Assembly: GCA_017439615.1 (NCBI GenBank)
Contig: JAFSIU010000069.1
Coordinates: 1-9,267, forward strand
Length of the DNA stretch: 9,267 bases
Source: Bacillota bacterium
Lineage (GTDB): Bacteria > Bacillota > Dehalobacteriia > UBA4068
Direction of reading: 5' to 3'
In this document: one piece after another, positions 1 to 6,454 of the stretch
Layout of the letters: every line of letters starts with the position of its first letter
Position numbering within the stretch: the stretch's first letter is position 1
Made by a program: the position numbers and the translations under genes
The notes under the pieces: generated by a model
What the model saw: only the letters and a program-made list of their open reading frames with translations
The model's database searches: none
What the model was told of the DNA's origin: nothing

Positions 1-1
1 G

Positions 2-21
2 GTAGCAGCAAATGCTGCTAC
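2..21. repeat. Inverted repeat at window edge
   Basis: Arms GTAGCAGC (2-9) and GCTGCTAC (14-21) form a perfect 8-bp stem around AAAT. Neither side shows a clear T-run inside the window, so a terminator for a gene beyond the left edge is possible but cannot be shown. Nothing else is recognisable between here and the recR terminator. Confidence 0.45.
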
Positions 22-61
22 TTGATTGACACAACATCATATTTTGCCTGTTAAAAAGCAC

Positions 62-93
62 AAAAAAGCCTGCAGCTTTCAGCTGCAGGCTTT
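62..93 (-). terminator. Rho-independent terminator after recR
   Basis: Read on the minus strand, a 13-bp stem (arms 81-93 and 65-77, core AGCCTGCAGCT) with a 3-nt loop starts four bases after the recR stop codon and runs into a T-rich stretch (complement of 62-67). This is a canonical intrinsic terminator and probably ends the whole minus-strand replication and repair block. Confidence 0.9.
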
Positions 94-97
94 GAAT

Positions 98-700
98 TTA
101 TATTTCTTTTCTTCCCAGGAAGGCGAAGGAAAGTGTCGCCTCATCGGTATATTCCAGATCGCCGCCGACGGGGACGCCGTGTGCGATGCGTGTGACCTTG
201 ATGCCTAAGGGACGAATCAGGCGCGCCAGATAAAGCGAGGTGGCCTCGCCCTCCACATTGGGATTGGTCGCCATGACAACTTCTTTGATCTCGCCTTTAT
301 TCAGCCTTTCCAGAAGACTTGGCACATTGAGCTTTTCGGGGCCGATGCCCTCCATGGGCGAAATAGCGCCACCCAGAACATGATAATAGCCATTGAAGCT
401 GCGTGTTTTCTCCAAGGAGACGACGTCGCGGGCTTCTTCGACCACACAAAGCAGAGAGGCATCACGCGTAGAGTCGGAGCAGATGCGGCAAATCGGGGTA
501 TCGGAAAAATAGCCGCAAATGGTGCAGGGCTGCACATTCTCTCTTGCGGCTTCAATTGCCTCAGCCAAGGCAAGCGCATCTTCCTCCTTGGTCTTGAGCA
601 GGAAAAAGGCCAGACGCTGCGCCGATTTCGGACCCACACCGGGCAGCTTCGCCAAACGGTTGATGAGATTCTGTAAGGATTGCGGATAAGAGTGCTGCAT
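98..700 (-). CDS. recR: Recombination mediator protein RecR
   Basis: RecR acts with RecO (and RecF) to load RecA on SSB-coated single-stranded DNA during gapped-DNA repair. At 200 aa the length is normal for the family. The expected parts appear in order: a helix-hairpin-helix segment LPGVGPKSAQR (residues 19-29), a four-cysteine zinc finger (C59, C62, C71, C74), a Toprim domain beginning at about residue 82 (VVEEARD, then TNPNVEGEAT), and the C-terminal GGDLEYTDEATL motif. The ATG lies one base after the ybaB stop codon with no good Shine-Dalgarno sequence, so translation is probably coupled to ybaB. It is the last gene of the dnaX-ybaB-recR order common in Firmicutes and is followed directly by a terminator. 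Confidence 0.97.
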   Translation of the reverse strand: MQHSYPQSLQNLINRLAKLPGVGPKSAQRLAFFLLKTKEEDALALAEAIEAARENVQPCTICGYFSDTPICRICSDSTRDASLLCVVEEARDVVSLEKTRSFNGYYHVLGGAISPMEGIGPEKLNVPSLLERLNKGEIKEVVMATNPNVEGEATSLYLARLIRPLGIKVTRIAHGVPVGGDLEYTDEATLSFAFLGRKEI

Positions 701-701
701 A

Positions 702-1028
702 TTAGAAAAGTCCGGGCATACCGGGCATCTTGGGCATATTGCCGGTTACCTTCTGCATTTCTGCTGCGGTGGTTTCAGCTGCGTTTTTCTGTGCATCTGC
801 AACAGCGGCAACAACCAAGTCCTCCAAAAGCTCGATATCATCGGGATCGACTGCTTCGGGAGCGATTTTGATGGAGAGCAGCTCCATTTTGCCATTGACC
901 AGTGCCTGAACCATACCGCCGCCTGCGCTGCCTTCGATCTGCATTTCATCCATTTCTGCCTGCAGACGAGCCATATCCTCCTGCATTTTCTGTGCTTGCT
1001 TCATTAGCTTTTGCATATTGAAACCCAT
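702..1028 (-). CDS. ybaB: YbaB/EbfC family nucleoid-associated protein
   Basis: This is a small (108 aa) dimeric DNA-binding protein of the YbaB/EbfC family, normally encoded between dnaX and recR, as here. The N-terminal helix is rich in Met, Gln and Lys (MGFNMQKLMKQAQKMQEDMA) and typical of the family. The central IEGSAGGGMVQALVNGKMELLSI region forms the beta sheet, followed by VDPDDIELLEDLVVAAVADA. The C-terminal tail is unusually Met/Pro/Gly-rich (NMPKMPGMPGLF). The start is supported by AAGGAGG eight bases upstream of the ATG. DNA binding is known for the family; a specific role in recombination is inferred mainly from gene order. The dnaX gene ends 55 bp upstream and recR begins one base downstream. 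Confidence 0.95.
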   Translation of the reverse strand: MGFNMQKLMKQAQKMQEDMARLQAEMDEMQIEGSAGGGMVQALVNGKMELLSIKIAPEAVDPDDIELLEDLVVAAVADAQKNAAETTAAEMQKVTGNMPKMPGMPGLF

Positions 1029-1083
1029 TGTGATTTCCTCCTTAAAAATGAATATTTATATAAATTAAAAATGTGAAACGAAA

Positions 1084-2655
1084 TCAATCAAACAAGCTGC
1101 TTTCCTCTGCCTCAAAGGCTGCGTCCGTTTCTTCTGCGGCATCGCAAAGCTGTGCTGTGATATTAAGACTGTTGCCGAATTGCTCCACAAGAGCGTTTTC
1201 CAGCAGCTTTTTATTACTGACCTTCTCCACAACATTGTGCATATGCACTGCATGAGTTTCGGGGAAGCTCAATGTCAGCAAATTGCCTTCCAGTGCGGCA
1301 GGTCTGGCATTCTGCATATATGCATTGAGCGTGATGCTCTTTGCCTTGACCTTTGCCAGCAGCTCCGGCCATTCGCGCTGCACTCTTTCAAAGGAAAGAG
1401 TTACTGTAGACGCGACCCTTACCTCTTTTTTCATGGCTTCGGCTGAGGGGGCTGTCTGCTTGACAGATTGAGGTGCAGCTTCTTTGGGTGGAGGGGCAGC
1501 AGACTGCTCTGCTTTCCTTGTGATTTGCTTGGGATCCGTTTCGGGAATGCTTTGCGCAGGCGGTACTGTATTAGCTTCCTGCGCCTTTACGGGAGCAGCT
1601 TTTGTGATGGGTGGGAAGCTTGCCGCCTGTTCATTCCAGCCGCAGCATTTGATGAGGCAAATCTCCATCGAGGTTTGCGGCTGCAGGAAAAAGCGCAGCT
1701 TGCTCTCGGTTTCGGCCAAAAGACTTAATATATTGAGCAGACGCTCGCCTTTTTGCCTGTCGGTAATATTTTTTTGCAGGATCTCACGGAAGCAGTCTGT
1801 CAGATCGGAAATGAAAAGGCGCATATCCTTGCCCGAGGCATTGACTGCAGCAGTCATATCCAACACCTTGCCGATATTGCCTTGCAGAATATTTTCAGCA
1901 AGCTCAGCAATGAAATCGCTGTCCACAGCGCCAAGCACCTCGGCAACGGTTTTGACTGTAATTCTGCCCTCGGCAAAGCCGCGGCACTGATCCAAAAGAC
2001 CCAAGGCATCGCGCAGACCGCCCTGCGCCTTGCGCGCGATGAGCTGCAGAGCCTTTTCTTCGATATCCATCTGCTCGTTCTCGGCAACGAAATGCAGGCG
2101 TGCGAGTATATCCTCGGTGGAGATTCGGTTGAAATCGAAGCGCTGACAGCGGGAGATGACGGTGAGCGGGATTTTGTGCGGCTCGGTAGTCGCCAGCACA
2201 AAAATAACTCCCTTCGGCGGCTCCTCCAAAGTTTTGAGCAGGGCATTGAATGCCTCTGTGGTCAGCATATGCACTTCGTCAATGATATAAACCTTGTATT
2301 TTTCGGTGGCAGCGGCATATTTGACACGCTCACGCAGATCGCGTATCTCATCAATACCGCGGTTGGAGGCTGCATCGATCTCCATAATATCAAGACTCTC
2401 GCCCGATGCAATACGGCGGCAGGCATGGCATTCACCGCAGGGTGAGCCATTATGTGATTTTTCACAGTTCACAGCCTTGGCAAGAATCTTTGCAGCAGAG
2501 GTTTTGCCTGTTCCGCGCGGTCCGCAGAAAAGATATGCATGCACGATATTCCCCGATGCCACAGCCTTTGCAAGCGTTCCTGCAACAGCATTCTGTCCGA
2601 CCATTTCTTCAAAGCTCTGCGGACGGAATTTTCTGTATAATGCTATATAATCCAA
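1084..2655 (-). CDS. dnaX: DNA polymerase III subunit tau (DnaX)
   Basis: This is the clamp-loader ATPase that loads the beta sliding clamp and links polymerases at the fork. From the chosen start it is 523 aa. Visible motifs are Walker A GPRGTGKT (45-52), zinc cysteines C64, C73, C76 and C79, Walker B IIDEVH (D126, E127), sensor 1 ATTEP (155-159), arginine-finger motif SRC (168-170) and sensor 2 GGLRDAL (212-218). A Pro/Ala-rich linker follows (about 345-410), then a short tau-specific C-terminal domain and an acidic tail ending ESSLFD. The start is TTG at 2655: AAGGAGG (2664-2670) is 8 nt away, whereas the in-frame TTG at 2661 would be only 2 nt away. The resulting MDYIALYRKFRPQSF is a typical DnaX N-terminus. 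A run of six A next to a hairpin in the linker codons could allow a short gamma-like form (see findings). Confidence 0.97.
   Translation of the reverse strand: MDYIALYRKFRPQSFEEMVGQNAVAGTLAKAVASGNIVHAYLFCGPRGTGKTSAAKILAKAVNCEKSHNGSPCGECHACRRIASGESLDIMEIDAASNRGIDEIRDLRERVKYAAATEKYKVYIIDEVHMLTTEAFNALLKTLEEPPKGVIFVLATTEPHKIPLTVISRCQRFDFNRISTEDILARLHFVAENEQMDIEEKALQLIARKAQGGLRDALGLLDQCRGFAEGRITVKTVAEVLGAVDSDFIAELAENILQGNIGKVLDMTAAVNASGKDMRLFISDLTDCFREILQKNITDRQKGERLLNILSLLAETESKLRFFLQPQTSMEICLIKCCGWNEQAASFPPITKAAPVKAQEANTVPPAQSIPETDPKQITRKAEQSAAPPPKEAAPQSVKQTAPSAEAMKKEVRVASTVTLSFERVQREWPELLAKVKAKSITLNAYMQNARPAALEGNLLTLSFPETHAVHMHNVVEKVSNKKLLENALVEQFGNSLNITAQLCDAAEETDAAFEAEESSLFD
1382..1401 (-). 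repeat. Perfect hairpin inside dnaX
   Basis: Arms of 8 bp (ACTCTTTC and its complement) flank a 4-nt loop. It lies 23 nt downstream, on the coding strand, of the A6-G run at 1425-1431. It is reported because of its place in the tau linker coding region. Its role is unproven and the spacing is longer than in known frameshift signals. Confidence 0.5.
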
Positions 2656-2663
2656 GGTCAAAA

Positions 2664-2670
2664 CCTCCTT
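2664..2670 (-). promoter_or_regulatory. Shine-Dalgarno sequence of dnaX
   Basis: AAGGAGG on the minus strand. Its distance to two nearby in-frame TTG codons (2 nt and 8 nt) favours the TTG at 2655 as the dnaX start. No ATG is available at this N-terminus. Confidence 0.8.
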
Positions 2671-2730
2671 TCCTGAAGTTTATCTCTAAAAATTTTTATA
2701 TGAGATGTTTCTTTTTAAGCTTCTTCCGAT

Positions 2731-2769
2731 GCCTCCCTCACAAGAGAGGTGGCAAATGCCGGAGGGAGC
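2731..2769. repeat. Structured intergenic repeat-like element
   Basis: This lies in the 155-bp dnaB-dnaX gap. GCCTCCCTC (2731-2739) can pair with GAGAGGTGGC (2744-2753) using one A bulge and one T-T mismatch. Alternatively, CTCCCTC (2733-2739) pairs perfectly with GAGGGAG (2762-2768), so the two folds exclude each other. The overall CTCCCTC-loop-GAGAGGTGGC-GCC-GGAGGGAG layout resembles the short CCTCCCTC...GAGGGAGGTGGC...GGAGGGA elements scattered between genes in many gut Firmicutes. That resemblance is from memory and was not searched. The rest of the gap (2662-2730, 2770-2816) is AT-rich; a TATAAA hexamer lies near dnaX, but I see no convincing -35. Confidence 0.55.
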
Positions 2770-2816
2770 GAAAAAGGGATTATTGTTTTGGGCTTTCGTC
2801 TTTTATTCGGACAACC

Positions 2817-4148
2817 TTATTCGCCGGGCGGGGTAACAAATTCGCTGACCATATCCTCGAATTTGGTATATTGCGGAATGAAAACCATTTTCACCTTGCC
2901 AACAGCACCGTTGCGGTGCTTGGCGATGATGACATTGATAATGCCTGCTTCCTCGGTGCTGTCCTTTTTGCGATGCAGGAAGATGACAATATCCGCATCC
3001 TGTTCAATAGCACCCGATTCGCGCAGATGGCTGAGATTCGGCTCTTCATCATTCTTCTCGGAAGCACGGGAAAGCTGAGAAAGTGCCAGTACGGGAACAT
3101 CAAGTTCCTTTGCCAAGGCTTTGAGCGAACGGGAGATCTCGGAGATTTCCTGCTGTCTGTTTTCGCTGCGGCGGGAGCTGCCAGTGATAAGCTGCAAATA
3201 GTCGATGACGACAAGATCGAGCTTTTTCTTTTCCATTTTCAGTTTGCGGCATTTGGCTCTGATCTCATTGACGGTGATGGTTGCTGTATCATCGATATAA
3301 AGCTCGGCGGTGGAAAAGGGAATCATCGCCTCTGCCAGCTTGTTCATATATTCTTCATCAGCATCGCCCTTGCGGATGCGTCCCTGATCAACACGTGCCT
3401 GAGTGCAGAGCATTCTCTGAACGAGCTGCTCCTTGGGCATTTCCAGACTGAAAACGGCAACTGTTTTGCCATGACGAATGGCAGCCTCCTGTGCGATATT
3501 GATAGCCATTGAGGTTTTGCCCATGGCGGGACGGGCGGCAAGAATGATAAGATCGCCCTTTTGCAGACCTGAGAGATAATATTTGTCAAGATCGCGGAAG
3601 GTGGGCACGCCTGTGGTGCCGCTGATGCTTTTGATATGCTCGATCTGCTCCAGCACATCGTCTATCAGCTCTTTGATATCATAAAGTCCCTCTTTGGTAC
3701 GGCCTTCGGTGACTTCCATAATAGCCTTTTCGGCAATTTCGATCAGTTCATCTCCCGAAACAGTACCGTTGAGACCTTCCTCGCTTATCTTGGCGCCAGC
3801 CTTGATGAGTGCACGAATGAGTGATTTTTCGGCGATTATCTTGGCATAATATGCAGCTGAGGAGGTAGCGGGCACGATATTGGCAAGGGAAGCGAGATAG
3901 GCAATTCCGCCTGCACGCTCCATCTGACCGTTTTTGTTCAGCTCAGCAGAGACTGTTACCAGATCGCAGGGCTCGCCACGCAGGACGAGCGCTCTTTGGC
4001 AAGCGAAAATGATCCGATGCTCCTCACGATAAAAATCTTCGGGTCGGATATGCTCAAGCGCTGTTTCCACAGCTTCCTTATCCAAAAGTCCCGCACCCAG
4101 AAGTGCTTGCTCGGCTTCCTGGGAATAGGGTGGTATTCTTCCTTCCAT
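2817..4148 (-). CDS. dnaB: Replicative DNA helicase DnaB
   Basis: This is the hexameric fork helicase (called DnaC in Bacillus). At 443 aa the length is standard. The N-terminal domain begins at about residue 5 (PPYSQEAEQALLGAGLLD) and continues to about 105, followed by a linker and the RecA-like ATPase domain. Walker A is ARPAMGKTS (205-213), Walker B is LVVIDYLQL (312-320), then LALSQLSR (354-361), RESGAIEQDAD (376-386) and the KHRNG arginine-finger loop (410-414). No intein or insertion is present. The ATG is preceded by a GAAGGAAGAG-type ribosome binding site. It lies 47 bp downstream of rplI in the usual rplI-dnaB order. A lonC/lonB-type gene, sometimes found between these two, is absent. 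dnaX follows in the same direction after a structured 155-bp gap. Confidence 0.98.
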   Translation of the reverse strand: MEGRIPPYSQEAEQALLGAGLLDKEAVETALEHIRPEDFYREEHRIIFACQRALVLRGEPCDLVTVSAELNKNGQMERAGGIAYLASLANIVPATSSAAYYAKIIAEKSLIRALIKAGAKISEEGLNGTVSGDELIEIAEKAIMEVTEGRTKEGLYDIKELIDDVLEQIEHIKSISGTTGVPTFRDLDKYYLSGLQKGDLIILAARPAMGKTSMAINIAQEAAIRHGKTVAVFSLEMPKEQLVQRMLCTQARVDQGRIRKGDADEEYMNKLAEAMIPFSTAELYIDDTATITVNEIRAKCRKLKMEKKKLDLVVIDYLQLITGSSRRSENRQQEISEISRSLKALAKELDVPVLALSQLSRASEKNDEEPNLSHLRESGAIEQDADIVIFLHRKKDSTEEAGIINVIIAKHRNGAVGKVKMVFIPQYTKFEDMVSEFVTPPGE

Positions 4149-4195
4149 TTTGCTCTTCCTTCAAAATTTTTTGTCTGCTGCGGCAGGCTTTCTGA

Positions 4196-4642
4196 TTATT
4201 CGGCGGCAACTACATTGATCATAAATTTGACCTGAACCTTGGCATGCAGCTTGCCGACTACTTCATAAGTGCCGGTAGTTTTGATAGGAGTGGGTATCTC
4301 GATTTTGCGCTTGTCAACAACATAGCCTGCAGCCTTCAATGCTTCGGCAATGTCGGCATTGGTGATGGAGCCGAAAAGTCTGCCCTTATCACCGCATTTG
4401 CAGGGCAGCTTGACAATGGCTGTCTTGAGTCTTTCGGCAAGAACCTTTGCGTCTGCAAGCTCCTGAGCCTCACGCTCGGCCTTTTTGTCAGCCTGAGTTT
4501 TCATAATATTCAGATTTGCGGCTGTGGCTTCAATGACCAGCTTCTTGGGAATGAGTGAATTTCTGGCATAGCCATCGGAAACCTCTTTGACATCGCCTTT
4601 TTTACCCAAGGCGCGAACATCCTGTAACAAAATAACTTTCAT
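4196..4642 (-). CDS. rplI: 50S ribosomal protein L9
   Basis: L9 is a bilobed protein that binds 23S rRNA near the L1 stalk and affects frame maintenance. The 148-aa length is typical. The N-terminal rRNA-binding lobe has MKVILLQDV, GDVKEVSDGYARNSLIPKKL (16-35) and a long charged connecting helix (about 41-75). The C-terminal lobe has GRLFGSIT (87-94) and ends VKFMINVVAAE. The start is the ATG at 4642. A TTG three codons upstream (4651) is too close to the AAGGAG site and would give a non-canonical N-terminus. The DUF2232 stop codon overlaps this gene's Shine-Dalgarno sequence, indicating translational coupling. A Cys-Lys-Cys (81-83) just before the GRLFGS motif is unusual to my eye but of unknown meaning. 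Confidence 0.98.
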   Translation of the reverse strand: MKVILLQDVRALGKKGDVKEVSDGYARNSLIPKKLVIEATAANLNIMKTQADKKAEREAQELADAKVLAERLKTAIVKLPCKCGDKGRLFGSITNADIAEALKAAGYVVDKRKIEIPTPIKTTGTYEVVGKLHAKVQVKFMINVVAAE

Positions 4643-4657
4643 TTTTATCAACTCTCC

Positions 4658-6139
4658 TTATTCTTTGCTGCGTGCGAATTTTGCTCTGAAATCGATCAGG
4701 GGATCGAAAACACCGATTAGTATCAGTGCATAAAGGCTTATGGGCATCATTGCCAGAATGAAGAACCATATCATGACAGTCATCATTCCCGACCAGCCCT
4801 TAGCGCGTTTGATCCCGCTGATGACGGCAGCAGCCGTTGTCAGCAGCAGCGGTGCAAATACATACAAAATGTTTGTCCCTATATTATACAATATCTGGCT
4901 CTCTTTTGTATAGCCAAAAAACATCAAAAATCCGCCGATTATGATACCCCAGACAAAATGCCAGGAAAGCCGCCATTCGGCAAAGGGTGGCAGAGGCTTG
5001 TGTTCATAGCCCAAAGCGACGACGATTTTGCCGAAAAGCCAATATGATGCGCAGGTCGCAAGCATGGTGGAAATGATCAGCGCACCCGGCAGCAGAGTGT
5101 TCATGGTATTGGTGAGCTGCTGCATATAAAGATTGGGGTCAATGCCCTGCGCAGAAAGACTTTCATAAAAGCCCATGCCCTTCAGCACTTCTTCATAGGC
5201 CAGCATCATCTCATCAACAATCTGCCAGATATATTCCCAGCCGATGCCGCTGATGAAAACCGAAAGAATGATGGCAGCGGCATAGCCGAGGGATGCGATG
5301 ACCGTGCCTCCTGCCAGAGTGAAAAGAGGCTTTTTGTCAAGTTTGCGGCAATATCCGAAGAAAATACCGACTATGCAGGATTGTATGATGAGCAGCAGAG
5401 CGGAAACGGGATTGATGATGAGTGCCAGCAAAATTCCCGTAACAAGTGTTCCCGAAAGACCTGCTGCCAAACCACGCCGCATGGTATAAACTGCCATCGG
5501 CAGCGGAAAAACAAGCTGTGCCACCAGAGAAAGAAAAGGAATGTTCCAGCTGACAAAGCCGATTATCACTCCCAATGCAGCAAGCACTGCCCCTTCGGCA
5601 ATGCTCTGCACTCCCAGAGGCTTGCCCTTCACGGGGAAAAGCGGCTGTTTTTTGGAGTGAGCAGCTTTGATTTCTGCGGTGCTTTGTGTGTTTTTTGCAA
5701 TTTGCTCCTGAGCAGTGGAAGCAGGCAGAGAAGCTTCTGCAGCTTTTTGCTGCAGAGCTGCTTTTTCGGCAGCTGCCTTTTGTTCTTTGTAATATGACAG
5801 CGGGCGGGAAGGCTCCTCGTCATCATCACTTATGACAGGTTTGGTTTCTTCATTTTCGGGTGCAGCAGCCTGTTGTGCCGCCTTTTCTGCGGCGGATCTT
5901 TGCTCCTTATACCAGGAAAGCGGACGGGATATCTCTTCCTCATCATCTTCCGTTATGATGGCGGGTGCAGCTTCTTTCTGTTCGGGCTGTGTCTTTTTCA
6001 GCTCGCGGTAATATGAAAGCGGACGCGATGGCTCATCTTCGTCTCCGATGACAGCGGTTTTTACTGTTTCATCAGGAGTTGAGGCTTGGTTGTTTGCATC
6101 ATCTTTTATGTCATCAAAGATATTTTTTTCTTCCGTCAT
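4658..6139 (-). CDS. DUF2232 (YybS-like) membrane protein with repeated N-terminal motif
   Basis: This 493-aa protein has two parts. Residues 1 to about 170 are hydrophilic, Ala/Glu/Gln/Lys-rich and probably disordered or coiled. They carry three copies of an acidic patch followed by SRPLS(Y/W)Y(K/R)E, with cores at 38-46, 71-79 and 111-119. From about 175 on there are roughly eight hydrophobic segments (about 176-198, 201-220, 226-245, 247-263, 275-298, 350-370, 393-410, 423-442, 450-478) and the LPPFAEWRL motif (383-391) that I associate with DUF2232/YybS. Family proteins are usually near 300 aa, so the extension is extra. The molecular function is unknown; the family has been linked to sporulation or membrane processes only loosely. 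The ATG has GGAGG 7 nt upstream. It is the first gene of the minus-strand block, its stop codon overlaps the rplI ribosome binding site, and gdpP is missing from its usual place between them. Confidence 0.85.
   Translation of the reverse strand: MTEEKNIFDDIKDDANNQASTPDETVKTAVIGDEDEPSRPLSYYRELKKTQPEQKEAAPAIITEDDEEEISRPLSWYKEQRSAAEKAAQQAAAPENEETKPVISDDDEEPSRPLSYYKEQKAAAEKAALQQKAAEASLPASTAQEQIAKNTQSTAEIKAAHSKKQPLFPVKGKPLGVQSIAEGAVLAALGVIIGFVSWNIPFLSLVAQLVFPLPMAVYTMRRGLAAGLSGTLVTGILLALIINPVSALLLIIQSCIVGIFFGYCRKLDKKPLFTLAGGTVIASLGYAAAIILSVFISGIGWEYIWQIVDEMMLAYEEVLKGMGFYESLSAQGIDPNLYMQQLTNTMNTLLPGALIISTMLATCASYWLFGKIVVALGYEHKPLPPFAEWRLSWHFVWGIIIGGFLMFFGYTKESQILYNIGTNILYVFAPLLLTTAAAVISGIKRAKGWSGMMTVMIWFFILAMMPISLYALILIGVFDPLIDFRAKFARSKE
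5783..6055 (-). repeat. Three coding repeats (SRPLS-Y/W-Y-K/R-E) in DUF2232 protein
   Basis: The core units lie at 6002-6028, 5903-5929 and 5783-5809, separated by 33 and 40 codons. Each is preceded by a hydrophobic pair (VI, II, VI) and an acidic run (GDEDEP, TEDDEEEI, SDDDEEP). Units two and three are followed by an AAEKAA-type helix. Conservation is centred on the motif while the spacers diverge. This suggests selection on a short linear motif rather than recent DNA duplication. Confidence 0.85.
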
Positions 6140-6163
6140 GGCATATCCTCCGATAAATTATCA

Positions 6164-6177
6164 TTGAAATATTTCAA
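6164..6177. promoter_or_regulatory. 14-bp perfect palindrome upstream of DUF2232 gene
   Basis: TTGAAATATTTCAA is a perfect palindrome 24 bp upstream of the DUF2232 start codon and just outside its Shine-Dalgarno region. Its size and symmetry would suit a dimeric regulator, but chance in AT-rich DNA cannot be excluded. Confidence 0.35.
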
Positions 6178-6226
6178 CAAAAGCCCTCAAAACCCTTCTT
6201 TTTTCGTTTGCGGTTCATTGGGCGGG

Positions 6227-6256
6227 AATATATCTGTTATACCATGGGAATATCAA
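6227..6256 (-). promoter_or_regulatory. Candidate promoter of the DUF2232-rplI-dnaB block
   Basis: Read on the minus strand, -35 TTGATA (6251-6256) is followed after 18 nt by -10 TATATT (6227-6232), giving a leader of about 80-85 nt. An inverted repeat, GCGGGAA (6222-6228) and TTCCCGC (6274-6280), brackets the element. It is the best sigma-A match upstream of the block. Confidence 0.45.
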
Positions 6257-6308
6257 GCCTGTTTTAAGAAAAGTTCCCGCATAAACAATGGCTTCATAAG
6301 ACAGTTAC

Positions 6309-6340
6309 AAACGGCACAACCCAGAAGGGTTGTGCCGTTT
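6309..6340. terminator. Strong 14-bp hairpin, probable bidirectional terminator
   Basis: The stem AAACGGCACAACCC (6309-6322) pairs perfectly with 6327-6340 around AGAA. A T-run follows on the plus strand and an A-run precedes it. No plus-strand gene ends nearby. It may therefore block read-through from the minus-strand terC-like gene towards the DUF2232 operon, together with the neighbouring hairpin. Confidence 0.6.
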
Positions 6341-6341
6341 T

Positions 6342-6362
6342 AAAATCGGCAAAGCCGATTTT
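6342..6362. terminator. Second small hairpin next to 6309-6340
   Basis: AAAATCGGC (6342-6350) pairs with GCCGATTTT (6354-6362) around AAA, with T-runs available on both strands. It lies one base from the previous hairpin, so the pair may act as a double terminator. Confidence 0.5.
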
Positions 6363-6454
6363 GCGAATGTATAAACTGACTGATTTGATATAGATGACCA
6401 GCAGAACTCTTCCAAAACAGCCTCGGACAAAAAGCGTTTGAAGGGGATTGGGGG

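Noticed and set aside
1753..2445. Plus-strand reading frame of 230 codons opposite dnaX
   Set aside because: It is an antisense shadow of a strongly conserved gene, with low-complexity, incoherent protein sequence.
2662..2816. Signal recognition particle RNA upstream of dnaX
   Set aside because: Some Firmicutes encode it here, and the gap holds a hairpin. No GGAAG-type SRP apical loop motif with the conserved symmetric internal loop is visible on either strand.
2406..3512. Long plus-strand reading frame of 368 codons
   Set aside because: It lies opposite the dnaX start, the intergenic gap and most of the dnaB C-terminal half, both well supported by motifs. It has no ribosome binding site or family features.
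4149..4195. Terminator between rplI and dnaB
   Set aside because: The 47-bp gap shows only a weak CTGC/GCAG pairing before an A-run, not a T-run-backed hairpin; co-transcription is more likely.
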